Shown one piece after another: positions 18,756 through 28,287 of a DNA stretch of 64,000 nt (position 1 is its first letter; every line of letters starts with the position of its first letter). The notes below the pieces were generated by a model. It made no database searches. It saw nothing but the letters and a program-made list of their open reading frames with translations, and had not been told where the DNA came from. Made by a program: the position numbers and the translations under genes. The DNA is from Pseudanabaena sp. Chao 1811 (GTDB taxonomy: Bacteria; Cyanobacteriota; Cyanobacteriia; Pseudanabaenales; Pseudanabaenaceae): NCBI RefSeq assembly GCF_027942295.1, contig NZ_CP101416.1, positions 1,550,001 to 1,614,000 on the forward strand, in the 5' to 3' direction.

Positions 18756-21554
18756 CTACTTGACCTGACGTTGGAACTTAAAGTATCCCGTTTGACCTGG
18801 AGTCAATGTTGGAATGCTGTCCAAATATTTGGTGACAGTAGGATCTGTGGTGGTAGTAGCCGTCGCACCAGTAAAGAAGGTAATCACAGCGTTATAGGTG
18901 GGAACTGTATTGGGAATAGGCTGAGTACCATCTTGATCGACACGAGCAGTACTAGGTACATTTAAAGTCGTGGTCGCCCAGTTATTTGGAGCCGCCGCAC
19001 CATCTTCAGTAATCACGATATTATTCGCATTCAAAACCACATTGCCACTGCCACTTGCAGGAGTAGAGATATTGGTATAGCTCAGAAGGTACTCAATGAT
19101 GTTACCGGGGGCAGGGGTTTTAGATGTGTTACTAAAGGTTGCGTCTGCTGGTACTGATAATGCTGGTCCTGTTCCTTGCAAAACCCGAGATAGTTTGACG
19201 AGATCTAAGTAACCTGTATAAACACGGTTAATCTCGATATTGAAGGGATTATCTTGTCCCAATTGTGTACCAGTCGTTTTGAAGGTAGAACCATCTGCCG
19301 TATTACTGTTGACGTAGGCAACGATCGGTACAGAATAACCTTTAGTTACTACGGCAGTTGCAGGTAGATCAACCTGAACGTAATAGTCTAAAGACTGACC
19401 GATGGCAACGGTAGGAATAATGATTGGCGCAGGAGTTGTCTCGTTAGCACCGGGTGTAATTGTGACCGTTGTACCGCTAACACTAACAGTTGCAGCTGAG
19501 CTAGAAGTCAGGACAAAGTTTCCGCCAGTCAGGGTGTACAAAGCGGCTCGATTGCCATAGGCGATCAAGACTGTTGTGCCATCTGGTAATGGTGCATTGG
19601 TAAGGGGGAGATTGCTTAAGTCATAGTTGGCGATCGCCGTACCAGTAGCTGCTGCTGCCAAGGTTGCAGATATTGGTTCCAAGGTCACATTGTCTAACTG
19701 ATTGGTATTACTAGAAGGGTTCTGAACCGTGTTGGTGAAAGTGACGGGTGCAGGATTGACAGGATCTCCAGTTTTCAGACCAGCAGCAATAGGTGCCGAC
19801 TTGTTCGCAAAATCAGTTTGGTTAGTTCCGTTGGGGCCGATCGCTCCAGGTTGTCCTTGAGGTCCATTTAAAATGGAACCAGGAGGATTAATGGTGAAAA
19901 CGTTGTCTTCACCACCAGGTCCAGTACCTTGGTTGTTGTTACCACCATTATTGCTATCAGTACCATCAGCATTAGGATCTGCTACCCCACTTGGCGAGGT
20001 GTTAGAGGTCGTAATTGGTGGTAATGATGGGGAGCCATTCTCAAAGTTATTAGGGTTTTGGTCTCCAGATTCATCATAAACCAGTGGATTCGTAGGGCTG
20101 ATAGGTCCTGCTGTGGTTTGACCAAATACTTGGGCAACGTTAGCGATCGTAACGGCACTGTTTACTACTGTTAAACCAGTTGTAACAACTTGGACACGGA
20201 AACCATTCGGATCAAGGACTGTGGAGTATCCAGAAGCCAGTGGACCATCGGCAATATAACCAATGCGCGTTGTCCCAGCCGTGGGTGCAGTAGTTAACCA
20301 ATCCTGTGTAGCAGCTAAGGGACCAGTAGCTACGGGTTGAGCTGTATAAACCCTTGTCCAAACCACACCATTGATTGTGACTGTAGCTGGAGGAAGGGCG
20401 GTAAGATCTATAGTGGTATTGGTAGGAATTGCATCAGAAATCAACACCTTAGTTACGGGAGAAGCGCCATCAACTCTGATGCTAGTGCCTAGCAAGGGCG
20501 CAGGAACAATACCAGTGCTACCAGTAGGTGCTGCTGACTCCACCCGCAAATCTAAACGATAGGTGAGGGTGTCATCAGTGAAAGTTGCTGCACTATTCGC
20601 ATTATAGGCTATGCGGGTTTTGAGAATTGTCGCTAGCGCAAGGCTGTTGATTTGGGTAGCTAAAGGTACGGTCTGGAAGGCACTAGATTCACGGACTCCA
20701 TTCGCTGGGGGAGCGCCCGCAAAATTGATTGTATAAATTTCAGATGCGGCGGATATGGGATCAGTACCAACGGCTGGGGGTTCTAATCCACTGTCAGGTT
20801 GGTTTTGAGTGCCAGCATTGTTGTTGTTAGCTCCTGTATCGCCTAAGGTGACTGATATGGGATTGCCTGCTACGGTTGCTGTAACGGTCGCAGGTACGAT
20901 TACTTTAATACCAGAATTGGCGTTGATGCTGCCATTAAAAGGTGTACCGCCATTTAGAGCTGTATAGTTACCGCCAGCAGCATTGTTAATCGCAGCTATA
21001 AAGGTAGCGTCATCTGTATTGCCACTAGCAGGAAGAATTACAGGTCTTGCTAAAATAACCCCGTTAATTTCCGTAACATAAACACCAGCAGCCAGTGTGA
21101 CCCCATTAAGCACTTGAGCGCTTCCAAGAGTCGCACCTACAGGAGTTACAGTGGATGGAATATGTAGCGCTGAGACTTCATTACCTACATTAGTAACTAA
21201 AAAAGTGAAGAGCAGTTGATCATTGGTGGTAACACTACCCCCGTTAACATCAATGATTCCAGAGGGAACAGCCGCGACACCTGCCACCTCGGCAACAGTT
21301 GCCGTGACGGTATTGGAAGTGGTGTTAAAGGTTTCACCTGTATTTGGGTCTACATAAGTACCTGTGGCGGTATTGTTGATTGCTGTACCAGCAGGTGTTA
21401 ACGGAACAGTCTGAGCTGATGCTATTAGGGGAAATAATTGCCATGCTCCACCGCCCCCGATGGAGAGTGCTGCTAAAAAGCGTAGAAGAAAGGGACTAGG
21501 CTTTAACGTTTTGATGCGATCGCTTTTCTGAAATCTTTTGCTTGGATAAATCAT
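18756..21554 (-). CDS. Large exported beta-rich protein, first gene of the surface operon
   Basis: About 932 residues. The ATG at 21554 is preferred over the TTG two codons earlier; no clear ribosome site is seen. The long basic n-region and hydrophobic stretch near 22-47 (FLLRFLAALSIGGGGAW ... ASAQT) form a signal peptide. The mature part is Thr/Ala/Val/Asn-rich and beta-predicted. It begins with TATGTYVDPNTGE, contains a long Asn/Asp/Gly-rich linker near 510-545, and ends with a DUF11-like domain (PAPGNIIEYLLSYTNIS) and GYFKFQRQVK. I do not recognise a specific family beyond DUF11-like domains. A 760-bp upstream region without genes is the likely promoter zone for the whole operon. A cell-surface structural role is inferred. 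Confidence 0.78.
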   Translation of the reverse strand: MIYPSKRFQKSDRIKTLKPSPFLLRFLAALSIGGGGAWQLFPLIASAQTVPLTPAGTAINNTATGTYVDPNTGETFNTTSNTVTATVAEVAGVAAVPSGIIDVNGGSVTTNDQLLFTFLVTNVGNEVSALHIPSTVTPVGATLGSAQVLNGVTLAAGVYVTEINGVILARPVILPASGNTDDATFIAAINNAAGGNYTALNGGTPFNGSINANSGIKVIVPATVTATVAGNPISVTLGDTGANNNNAGTQNQPDSGLEPPAVGTDPISAASEIYTINFAGAPPANGVRESSAFQTVPLATQINSLALATILKTRIAYNANSAATFTDDTLTYRLDLRVESAAPTGSTGIVPAPLLGTSIRVDGASPVTKVLISDAIPTNTTIDLTALPPATVTINGVVWTRVYTAQPVATGPLAATQDWLTTAPTAGTTRIGYIADGPLASGYSTVLDPNGFRVQVVTTGLTVVNSAVTIANVAQVFGQTTAGPISPTNPLVYDESGDQNPNNFENGSPSLPPITTSNTSPSGVADPNADGTDSNNGGNNNQGTGPGGEDNVFTINPPGSILNGPQGQPGAIGPNGTNQTDFANKSAPIAAGLKTGDPVNPAPVTFTNTVQNPSSNTNQLDNVTLEPISATLAAAATGTAIANYDLSNLPLTNAPLPDGTTVLIAYGNRAALYTLTGGNFVLTSSSAATVSVSGTTVTITPGANETTPAPIIIPTVAIGQSLDYYVQVDLPATAVVTKGYSVPIVAYVNSNTADGSTFKTTGTQLGQDNPFNIEINRVYTGYLDLVKLSRVLQGTGPALSVPADATFSNTSKTPAPGNIIEYLLSYTNISTPASGSGNVVLNANNIVITEDGAAAPNNWATTTLNVPSTARVDQDGTQPIPNTVPTYNAVITFFTGATATTTTDPTVTKYLDSIPTLTPGQTGYFKFQRQVK

Positions 21555-22320
21555 TTTCAAGGATGTTTGGCTAAGGTGGAAATTGGATAACTATGTGATT
21601 TTTAGGTAAACTTTCAGGAGTACTTATTCCCCAAGACAATTAAGAATATGTTTCCCAAACCAGGTCGAATTTATATCATCAGGAAAATTTAATTAGTTGA
21701 ATATCTCAAATTTATAGTGGTTAACGTTTCATTGAGATATGGATTTGTTTTATCAGGTTTGAATGCAACATAAACCTCATGATTCATGAGATGCTAAGGT
21801 AATATAGCAAAATCTGTAAGCCCAATAAAATTATTAAGATATAATTGTGAGTTAGTCTCTTTGATTAACTTTAAATTGATTCTTAAAGCAATTAAATTAA
21901 GGATAATTAAAAATTTTGGAAATAGTAGCATTGCCATATGCTGACTTACTGAGCTTCTCTAGATTCATTAGATTAAATTCCCCTATAATCTATTGATCTA
22001 GAGTGGATAGGAATCAATATATCACCTTTATTCTAGTGATATACATAGATATATGCTAATTAATAAACGCGAATTAAGCGGGATAAATCCCTGAATTTTT
22101 TATATAAACGAATCAAAGATTAATATTTTCTCAAGAATTTATCTATTTGTCTATATAGCAGTCATTAACTATTTAATAGATTTTTGATTGTATGAAAGCA
22201 CAGCTTTTAGGGATGAGCCTTCATACACCATTTAGAATTACTATGATCTATTTAAATAAGATATTTAAAATAGGCAAAATTACTAAAGATAGAAAGTATT
22301 CACTATCTATTTAACCTTTT
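21555..22320. other. Gene-free AT-rich region, probable operon promoter zone
   Basis: About 765 bp of AT-rich sequence between the surface operon and the oxygenase gene, both transcribed leftward. No convincing open frame, tRNA or clear hairpin is seen. It should hold the promoter of the surface operon near its left end. The length is unusual for this window and could hide an RNA or regulator sites. Confidence 0.5.
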
Positions 22321-23016
22321 CTAGCCAATCCCTAGACCCTGACTAGTTAATCGCATGATTTCACGGGTACTGAATCCAATTTGGCTGAGGGATTCACCAT
22401 AGCGAATAATAAAATCTTCAATTAGCAATTGCTTATTCATCCCAATTGTCATCGCATCAACTTCCACTTGATTGAGCATTCTCCAGATAATTGGTAAAAC
22501 TTGATGGTTAGCAGATTCTATTTCCGCTTTGAAAGTTGTAAAATTTTCCTTGAGCCATGCTGCACCAAAATCAAGATGAAGATATTCATCAGCAACTACA
22601 GATTCAGTGATTTTACGCGCAAAATTATCAGCAACAGGAATGTAGTTGTTATAGGCTGCGATCGCAAAACATTCAATCACTAAAGACTGAATCAATAGAC
22701 AAGTGGCAATTTGTTGATTGTTAGCAGCAATTTGAAAGACTTGACGCAAATCTGCAAAGAATTCTTCGGCAAATTTGAGATCGGGATGTACTTTAAGATT
22801 TTTGCCACAGGCTTCAAAGCTTTTGCGATGACGAAATTCCATTCTTCCTAAATGGATTAATTCTTCTGTATGTTCTGGGAGAAGTTGTGCTAAGCAGAGA
22901 AAATTATCATAGGCTTCCTGTTCTCCTTCAATCACAATGCCATTGATACGACTGAAACTATCGCGATAGGAATCACTATAAAAATCAAGGGATAGGTTTA
23001 TGGGAACTGATGACAT
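22321..23016 (-). CDS. Aldehyde-deformylating oxygenase
   Basis: A 231-residue di-iron enzyme that converts long-chain fatty aldehyde to alkane and formate, the last step of cyanobacterial alkane synthesis. All six metal ligands are at the expected places: Glu32 (VIEGEQEA), Glu60 and His63 (MEFRH), Glu115 (LVIECFA), and Glu144 and His147 (DEYLH). Length and the C-terminal GFSTREIMR fit the family. The usual partner, acyl-ACP reductase, is normally the next gene, but here the neighbours are the surface operon and a histidine kinase. Several positions differ from the usual consensus (for example [12 protein letters not shown]). It may be a second, divergent copy. Cytosolic, possibly membrane-associated. 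Confidence 0.92.
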   Translation of the reverse strand: MSSVPINLSLDFYSDSYRDSFSRINGIVIEGEQEAYDNFLCLAQLLPEHTEELIHLGRMEFRHRKSFEACGKNLKVHPDLKFAEEFFADLRQVFQIAANNQQIATCLLIQSLVIECFAIAAYNNYIPVADNFARKITESVVADEYLHLDFGAAWLKENFTTFKAEIESANHQVLPIIWRMLNQVEVDAMTIGMNKQLLIEDFIIRYGESLSQIGFSTREIMRLTSQGLGIG

Positions 23017-23133
23017 CAGTAGCTTTCCTTAGGTATTAATGCTTGGTTTTATAAATTTTATAACTGTATATTTGGGTATAAGGGTTAGAGGGGAAATAAT
23101 TAGCAAGGGATATGCAGGAAAATAAAGAACCGA

Positions 23134-23168
23134 TTTTTTGTGGCGAGGTGAAGCCTCGCCACAAAAAA
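23134..23168. repeat. Palindromic repeat, 15-bp stem
   Basis: Arms 23134-23148 and 23154-23168 around a 5-nt loop, flanked by AAAGAACC on the left and a degenerate partner on the right. Its outer AAGAACC matches the palindrome after hypD and resembles the one at 39726. It lies upstream of the oxygenase gene. Confidence 0.55.
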
Positions 23169-23345
23169 TTTGGCTCTTTTGCAGAACCCTAATGAGAAAT
23201 ATGAATTGGTAATGCTAAATAGGATGGGCGGATTACAAACTTATATGCAGTACACTCCTTCTCAAAATAATCTGCTTGGGAATAGCTGCGCAAATGTTGA
23301 GGGATTCTTGAACTTTTGGAACGTAGTACTTTACTTCTAATAGAT

Positions 23346-23446
23346 AACCCCATTTGTGCGGTGCTTCGCGCCGAACAAATGGCAGAAAATGGTAAAAATC
23401 GCTAAGCGATTTTTACCATTTTCTGCCTTAGTTGAACTGACGTTAA
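23346..23446. repeat. MITE-like repeat, copy A (left end missing)
   Basis: Contains the CATTTGTGCGG/CCGAACAAATG palindrome, the AAAATCGCTAAGCGATTTT palindrome with GGCAGAAAATGG arms, and a right terminus that reads TTAACGTCAGTTCAA on the other strand. It is related to the copies at 36985 and 38773 but has lost its left terminus. The surrounding gene-free region 23017-23860 holds only this and other repeats. Confidence 0.6.
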
Positions 23447-23498
23447 ATATTGATTCTTCCCAATCACGGTTTAGCATTTAGAGAATGTTTGAGAAGTT

Positions 23499-23586
23499 GT
23501 TACCCCCTCTAACTCCCCATTACAAAGCAGGGGGAGGATTTGAGTTTCCTCCTTTGTAAGGTGGGATTAAGGGGAGTAAAAGTAGA
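23499..23586. repeat. Pyrimidine/purine-rich palindromic repeat
   Basis: TACCCCCTCTAACTCCCC and its partner TTAAGGGGAGTAAAAG enclose further CCTCC/GGAGG and CTTTGTAA/TTACAAAG arms. The same type of CCCTC/GAGGG repeat occurs at 34497, 34641 and 50344. No gene is present here. Confidence 0.5.
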
Positions 23587-23860
23587 AATTTATGCTAAAT
23601 AGGATAAGGATACTTCTCAAACACGCTCTTAGTCCCTAGCCCCTATTGGGGCGATCGCTATTGAACAATTTGACACATTTGTTATTAATGATTAGCTGTT
23701 ATTAATGATTGATTTTACTGCCTTATTTTTTAGACTGATGATTTAAATATAGGATTAAGTTTTGATGGTTATCATGTCTATAATGATTTGTGAGGTGGGA
23801 GTAGTAAGTATTAACTGTACATATTGCTTTATAGATTTTCTTATCTAAGGGTGGACATTA

Positions 23861-26800
23861 TTGGACATAGCTAGGCTCAAAATTTCCGAATTGAAGTCAG
23901 CCATTATTCGTAATCCTTTAATGGTTGATCTCAAAGCAACGGTTGCTGAAGCGATCGCACAAATGGTGGCTGGGCGATCGCAATGTTCTGTTGATTATGT
24001 GACTGGGCGATCGCAATGTTCTGTTGATTATGATACTCATAACAATTTTCATCGGATGGGGATCAGTTGTGTACTGATTGTTGAAGAGCATCAGGTCATC
24101 GGTATATTGACAGAACGCGATGTCGTGCGTCTAATTACTCAGTCACTTCCCATTGGTCGGTTGACTGTCAGCGATGTCATGACGCACCCTGTCATTACCT
24201 TGCGCGAGTCTGATTTCTCTGAAGTATTATCGGCAATTAACATCTTTCAGCAACACCACATTCGGCATCTACCCATCGTCGATGAGCAAGATCATTTAGT
24301 AGGACTGCTCACCCATGAGAGCCTCCGACAAGTCTTTCGTCCCTTTGAGCTATTGCGATTTCGACTTGTGTCGGAGGTGATGACTAGTCATGTTGTTTGT
24401 GCTAGCCCTCAGGCTTCGATGTGGGAAATCGCACAGCAAATGACGGAACATCAGGTAAGTTGTGTGGTTATTGTCGAACCCTTGCCAACGCAGACATCCT
24501 TACTTAAACCTGTGGGAATTTTGACTGAGAGGGATCTGGTGCAGTTGCAGTCTGAGGGGATTAATCTCAAACAGCAACTAGCAAATACGAGAATGAGCCG
24601 ACCTGTCTTTACGGTTCAGCCTGATGATTCTCTTTGGGCAGTGCAGCAGCGAATGGAACAAAAATTAATTCGGCGGTTGGTGGTGACGGGGACACAGGGG
24701 GAACTGTTAGGACTTGTGACTCAAAGTAATGTCTTAAAGGTTTTCAATCCACTAGAAGTCTATAGTTTGGCGGAGATGCTCGAGGCGAGAGTACTCCAAT
24801 TGGAGGCAGAGAAGGCGGATATTTTGGCAAGTCGTACTGCTGAATTAGAGAGACTGGTAGAGGAAAGAACAGCTTCTTTAAGGATTGCAGCAGAACGGGA
24901 AAGGCTCGTGGCAGAAATCGCCGATCGCATTCGGGTGTCTCTAGATCTACAAGAGATTTTAGATATTTGTGTGAGTGAGGTACGTGATTTCTTGCAATGT
25001 GATCGCGTATTGGTGTATCAATTTCAACCCGATTGGAGTGGGATCATTATTGCGGAGTCGGTAGCACAGGGATTGTCATTATCCCTCGGCAACCATATCC
25101 AAGATTCTTGCTTTCAAGAGCAAACGACGAATCTGTACAGTGATGATCAACCGATATTTCTGAATAATATCTACACCGCAGGCTATGCCGATTGTCATGT
25201 GCGGTTACTAGAGCAATATCAAGTCAAGGCAAATCTGGTGGTTCCGATTCGGGTGTCGGGGCAGTTATGGGGACTGCTAATCGGACATCAATGCCAAGAG
25301 TTTCGTCAATGGCAAACCAGTGATATTAGCCTCTTGCGGAATATCTCAGTACAATTAGCGATCGCCATTCAGCAATCCAATGCCTATCAACAACTTCAGG
25401 AACTCAACCAAGAGCTAGAGGCAAAAGTACAAGCGCAAACCCAAGAACTATTGCAAGTCAACAGTTTGCAACAGGCAATTCTCAATAGTACAGATTACGC
25501 AATTGTTTCCACTGACTTAAATGGCATTGTGAAAACCTTTAATGCAGGTGCAGAAAGGATGTCTGGTTATCAGGCGAGCGAACTGATTGATATTGCCAAC
25601 ATTTTATCTCTGCATGATCGTCAGGAATTAAGCGATCGGGCATCGGACACCTCTCAGGAATTGGGCGTAGAGATTACTGATAGTGAAATGTTAGGGGCGA
25701 TGACGGGAAAAGGTGCAGAGCGGGAAGAGGAATGGATCAGTATTCGCAAAGATGGTTCGCGGTTTCCCTCGATCATATCGATCAAACCTCTCAAAGATAC
25801 TAATGATCAAGTGATTGGCTTTGTCGGAATTGCTAGAGATATTACCGAGCAGAAAGCGATCGCATTCGATCGCCAACTTGCCGAAGCTGCTCTCAAAGAA
25901 AGTGAACACCGCTTCCGTCGCGTGTTTGAATCTAGTGTAGTGGGGAAGATATTTACGGACTTTAGTGGTCAGATTAATCAGGCAAACGATCGCTTTTTGG
26001 AAATGCTTGGCTATACCAGAGAGGAACTGGAGTCTGGGCAAATTAATTGGAAACAGATGACTCCCCCCGAATATGTGTCGCAGGATCTTGCCGCGATCGC
26101 CCATCTATCGACCCATGAATCAATTGCTCCTTGGGAAAAAGCCTACTATCACAAAGATGGTCATTATGTTTATGTGCTAGTGGGAGCTACGATGATCTCT
26201 GCTCAAGATTGTGTCGCTGTGATCGTGGATATTAGCGATCTCAAGAAATCAGAAAATGCCCTCAGAGAATCTCAACAATTTATCCAAACTGTTTTAGATA
26301 GTTTTCCCCTTGCCGTATTCTGGAAAGACTTGAATTCTGTATATCTTGGTTGTAATGAAATATTTTTGAAAACTACGGGATTCTCATCTACTTCAGAAAT
26401 TGTGGGAAAAAATGACTTTGATTTTCCCTATACCTTAGATCAAGTCAGAAGTTTTCGAGCCGATGATCACCAAGTCATGCAATCTCGCATCCCCAAATAT
26501 TTTATCGAAGAAAAGCTCACGATGCCAACGGGGGAGGCGCGTTGGCTGGAAACCAATAAAGTGCCACTGCAAGATTTGGAAGGTAATATCATTGGCGTAT
26601 TGGGGACTTTTCAAGATATTACGCGCCGCAAACAAATTGAGCAGCAATTGCAGCAAAGTCGTGATCAATTCCAACGACTAGTGACTGATATCGGTGATCA
26701 ATTCATCTTTTTTAGCCATTCTGGTACTGAGGGCATCCTGAACTATATTAGTGCTGGGAGTGCTCCAATATTGGGGCTTAAAAGCGAAGATGCCCTCGGC

Positions 26801-28273
26801 AAGTGTTGGGTGGAAATCGCTAAATGGCATTTGGAGGATCTGCAAAAGTCATTTGACATTGTGCAGCAAATGGCGACAGGCACGATCGATTTCCATCAAT
26901 TGGATCTCCGATTTACCCATCCCGATGGGACAGAACGCACACTTAGGGTCTCAGCGCATCCTATTAGAGATAGTGAAGGCAATCTACTTGCTATTGAGGG
27001 ACTAGGGGAAGATATTACTGAAAGCCACAAAGCCCAGCAATTACTCCTTGAGATGAATCAAAAGCTGGCAATATCTAATGAACAGCTTGAACGGGTTACC
27101 CGCCTTAAAGATGAATTTCTCGCTAATATGAGTCATGAACTTCGCACACCACTCAATGCGATTCTAGGGATTACAGAAGGTTTGCAAGAAGGAACCTTTG
27201 GGAGGCTTAATGCCCAGCAAGAGAAAATGTTGAAGATCGTAGCTAGTAGTGGCAGCCATTTACTAGATCTAATTAATGACATTCTTGATCTTGCCAAAAT
27301 TGAAGCGGGTAAATTGCAATTAGAATGCCATCCTACCCATCTTGAACGGCTGAGCCAAGCCAGTGTAATGTTTGTCAAACAACAGGCAATGCAAAAAAAT
27401 GTGCAATTGCAAGTTAAGTGTGCCAAGGCTCTGCCCGAAATCGCAATCGATGAACGACGTATCCGCCAAGTATTGATCAATCTTTTGAACAATGCTGTGA
27501 AATTTACATCAGATGGAGGTTCTGTTACCCTAGAAGTGACTTTACAAGAGGCAATACCAGAACAATCACCAAGCGCGATCGCAAATTCTGTCACTCACTG
27601 GGTTAGACTTGCGGTAATTGATACGGGTATTGGCATTGAATCTGAGGCTCTCAAAATGCTGTTTCAGCCCTTTATCCAAGTTGATAGCGCTCTCAACCGC
27701 CAATATGAGGGTACGGGCTTAGGATTAGCTCTAGTCAAACGGATCGTTGAGCTACATGGTGGATATGTTTCTGCTACTAGTCAAGTTGGTGTTGGCAGTT
27801 GCTTTGAAATCAAACTTCCCTATAACGAAAGAGCTACGCCGCTTCCTAAAAAATCATCAAAGGTATCATCATCAGATAAGGTTATTGGCAAGAGTGATGA
27901 TACATCGCCCTCTCCTGTAATTTTACTCGCAGAAGATAATGAAGCAAATATCGTTACTCTAGTTAACTATTTAGTTGCTAAGGGCTACCGCATCATTGTC
28001 GCGAAGGATGGACAGGCAGCAATTGATCTGGTACAAATTGAGCAACCTGATCTCGTGCTGATGGATATTCAAATGCCAGTAATTGATGGTTTTGAGGCAA
28101 TTAAACGCATTCGCAGCAAGCAGTTTACTATGCCAATCATTGCCCTCACGGCTCTAGCGATGACAGGCGATCGCGAAAAATGTTTAGCCGCAGGAGCTAA
28201 TGACTATCTCAGTAAACCAATTAGGTTAAAACAGCTAACTACCTTGATAGAACAGTTGCTTAGTAAAGCGTAA
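23861..28273 (+). CDS. Hybrid histidine kinase: CBS, GAF, PAS, HisKA, HATPase, receiver
   Basis: A 1470-residue signalling kinase without membrane segments. Domains in order: two CBS pairs (about 5-160 and 165-290), coiled coil (about 295-345), GAF (about 350-515), four PAS domains (about 535-660, 685-800, 805-925, 940-1060), HisKA with phosphoacceptor His in LANMSHELRTPLNA near 1091, HATPase near 1190-1320, and a receiver near 1347-1465 with phosphoacceptor Asp in LMDIQMP near 1402. TTG at 23861 is the only in-frame start before an upstream TAA, and AAGGG precedes it. The GAF holds DCHVRLLEQYQVKANLVVP with Cys445-His446, the pattern of bilin-binding cyanobacteriochromes. A 33-bp tandem duplication sits in the first CBS domain. 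Its output partner is unknown. Confidence 0.9.
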   Translation: MDIARLKISELKSAIIRNPLMVDLKATVAEAIAQMVAGRSQCSVDYVTGRSQCSVDYDTHNNFHRMGISCVLIVEEHQVIGILTERDVVRLITQSLPIGRLTVSDVMTHPVITLRESDFSEVLSAINIFQQHHIRHLPIVDEQDHLVGLLTHESLRQVFRPFELLRFRLVSEVMTSHVVCASPQASMWEIAQQMTEHQVSCVVIVEPLPTQTSLLKPVGILTERDLVQLQSEGINLKQQLANTRMSRPVFTVQPDDSLWAVQQRMEQKLIRRLVVTGTQGELLGLVTQSNVLKVFNPLEVYSLAEMLEARVLQLEAEKADILASRTAELERLVEERTASLRIAAERERLVAEIADRIRVSLDLQEILDICVSEVRDFLQCDRVLVYQFQPDWSGIIIAESVAQGLSLSLGNHIQDSCFQEQTTNLYSDDQPIFLNNIYTAGYADCHVRLLEQYQVKANLVVPIRVSGQLWGLLIGHQCQEFRQWQTSDISLLRNISVQLAIAIQQSNAYQQLQELNQELEAKVQAQTQELLQVNSLQQAILNSTDYAIVSTDLNGIVKTFNAGAERMSGYQASELIDIANILSLHDRQELSDRASDTSQELGVEITDSEMLGAMTGKGAEREEEWISIRKDGSRFPSIISIKPLKDTNDQVIGFVGIARDITEQKAIAFDRQLAEAALKESEHRFRRVFESSVVGKIFTDFSGQINQANDRFLEMLGYTREELESGQINWKQMTPPEYVSQDLAAIAHLSTHESIAPWEKAYYHKDGHYVYVLVGATMISAQDCVAVIVDISDLKKSENALRESQQFIQTVLDSFPLAVFWKDLNSVYLGCNEIFLKTTGFSSTSEIVGKNDFDFPYTLDQVRSFRADDHQVMQSRIPKYFIEEKLTMPTGEARWLETNKVPLQDLEGNIIGVLGTFQDITRRKQIEQQLQQSRDQFQRLVTDIGDQFIFFSHSGTEGILNYISAGSAPILGLKSEDALGKCWVEIAKWHLEDLQKSFDIVQQMATGTIDFHQLDLRFTHPDGTERTLRVSAHPIRDSEGNLLAIEGLGEDITESHKAQQLLLEMNQKLAISNEQLERVTRLKDEFLANMSHELRTPLNAILGITEGLQEGTFGRLNAQQEKMLKIVASSGSHLLDLINDILDLAKIEAGKLQLECHPTHLERLSQASVMFVKQQAMQKNVQLQVKCAKALPEIAIDERRIRQVLINLLNNAVKFTSDGGSVTLEVTLQEAIPEQSPSAIANSVTHWVRLAVIDTGIGIESEALKMLFQPFIQVDSALNRQYEGTGLGLALVKRIVELHGGYVSATSQVGVGSCFEIKLPYNERATPLPKKSSKVSSSDKVIGKSDDTSPSPVILLAEDNEANIVTLVNYLVAKGYRIIVAKDGQAAIDLVQIEQPDLVLMDIQMPVIDGFEAIKRIRSKQFTMPIIALTALAMTGDREKCLAAGANDYLSKPIRLKQLTTLIEQLLSKA
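23971..24036 (+). repeat. 33-bp tandem duplication in a CBS coding region
   Basis: Units 23971-24003 and 24004-24036 are almost identical and encode GRSQCSVDYVT then GRSQCSVDYDT. The unit includes a GCGATCGC site. It lies in frame in the first CBS domain of the kinase. Confidence 0.85.
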
Positions 28274-28287
28274 AGGGATATTAGTCC

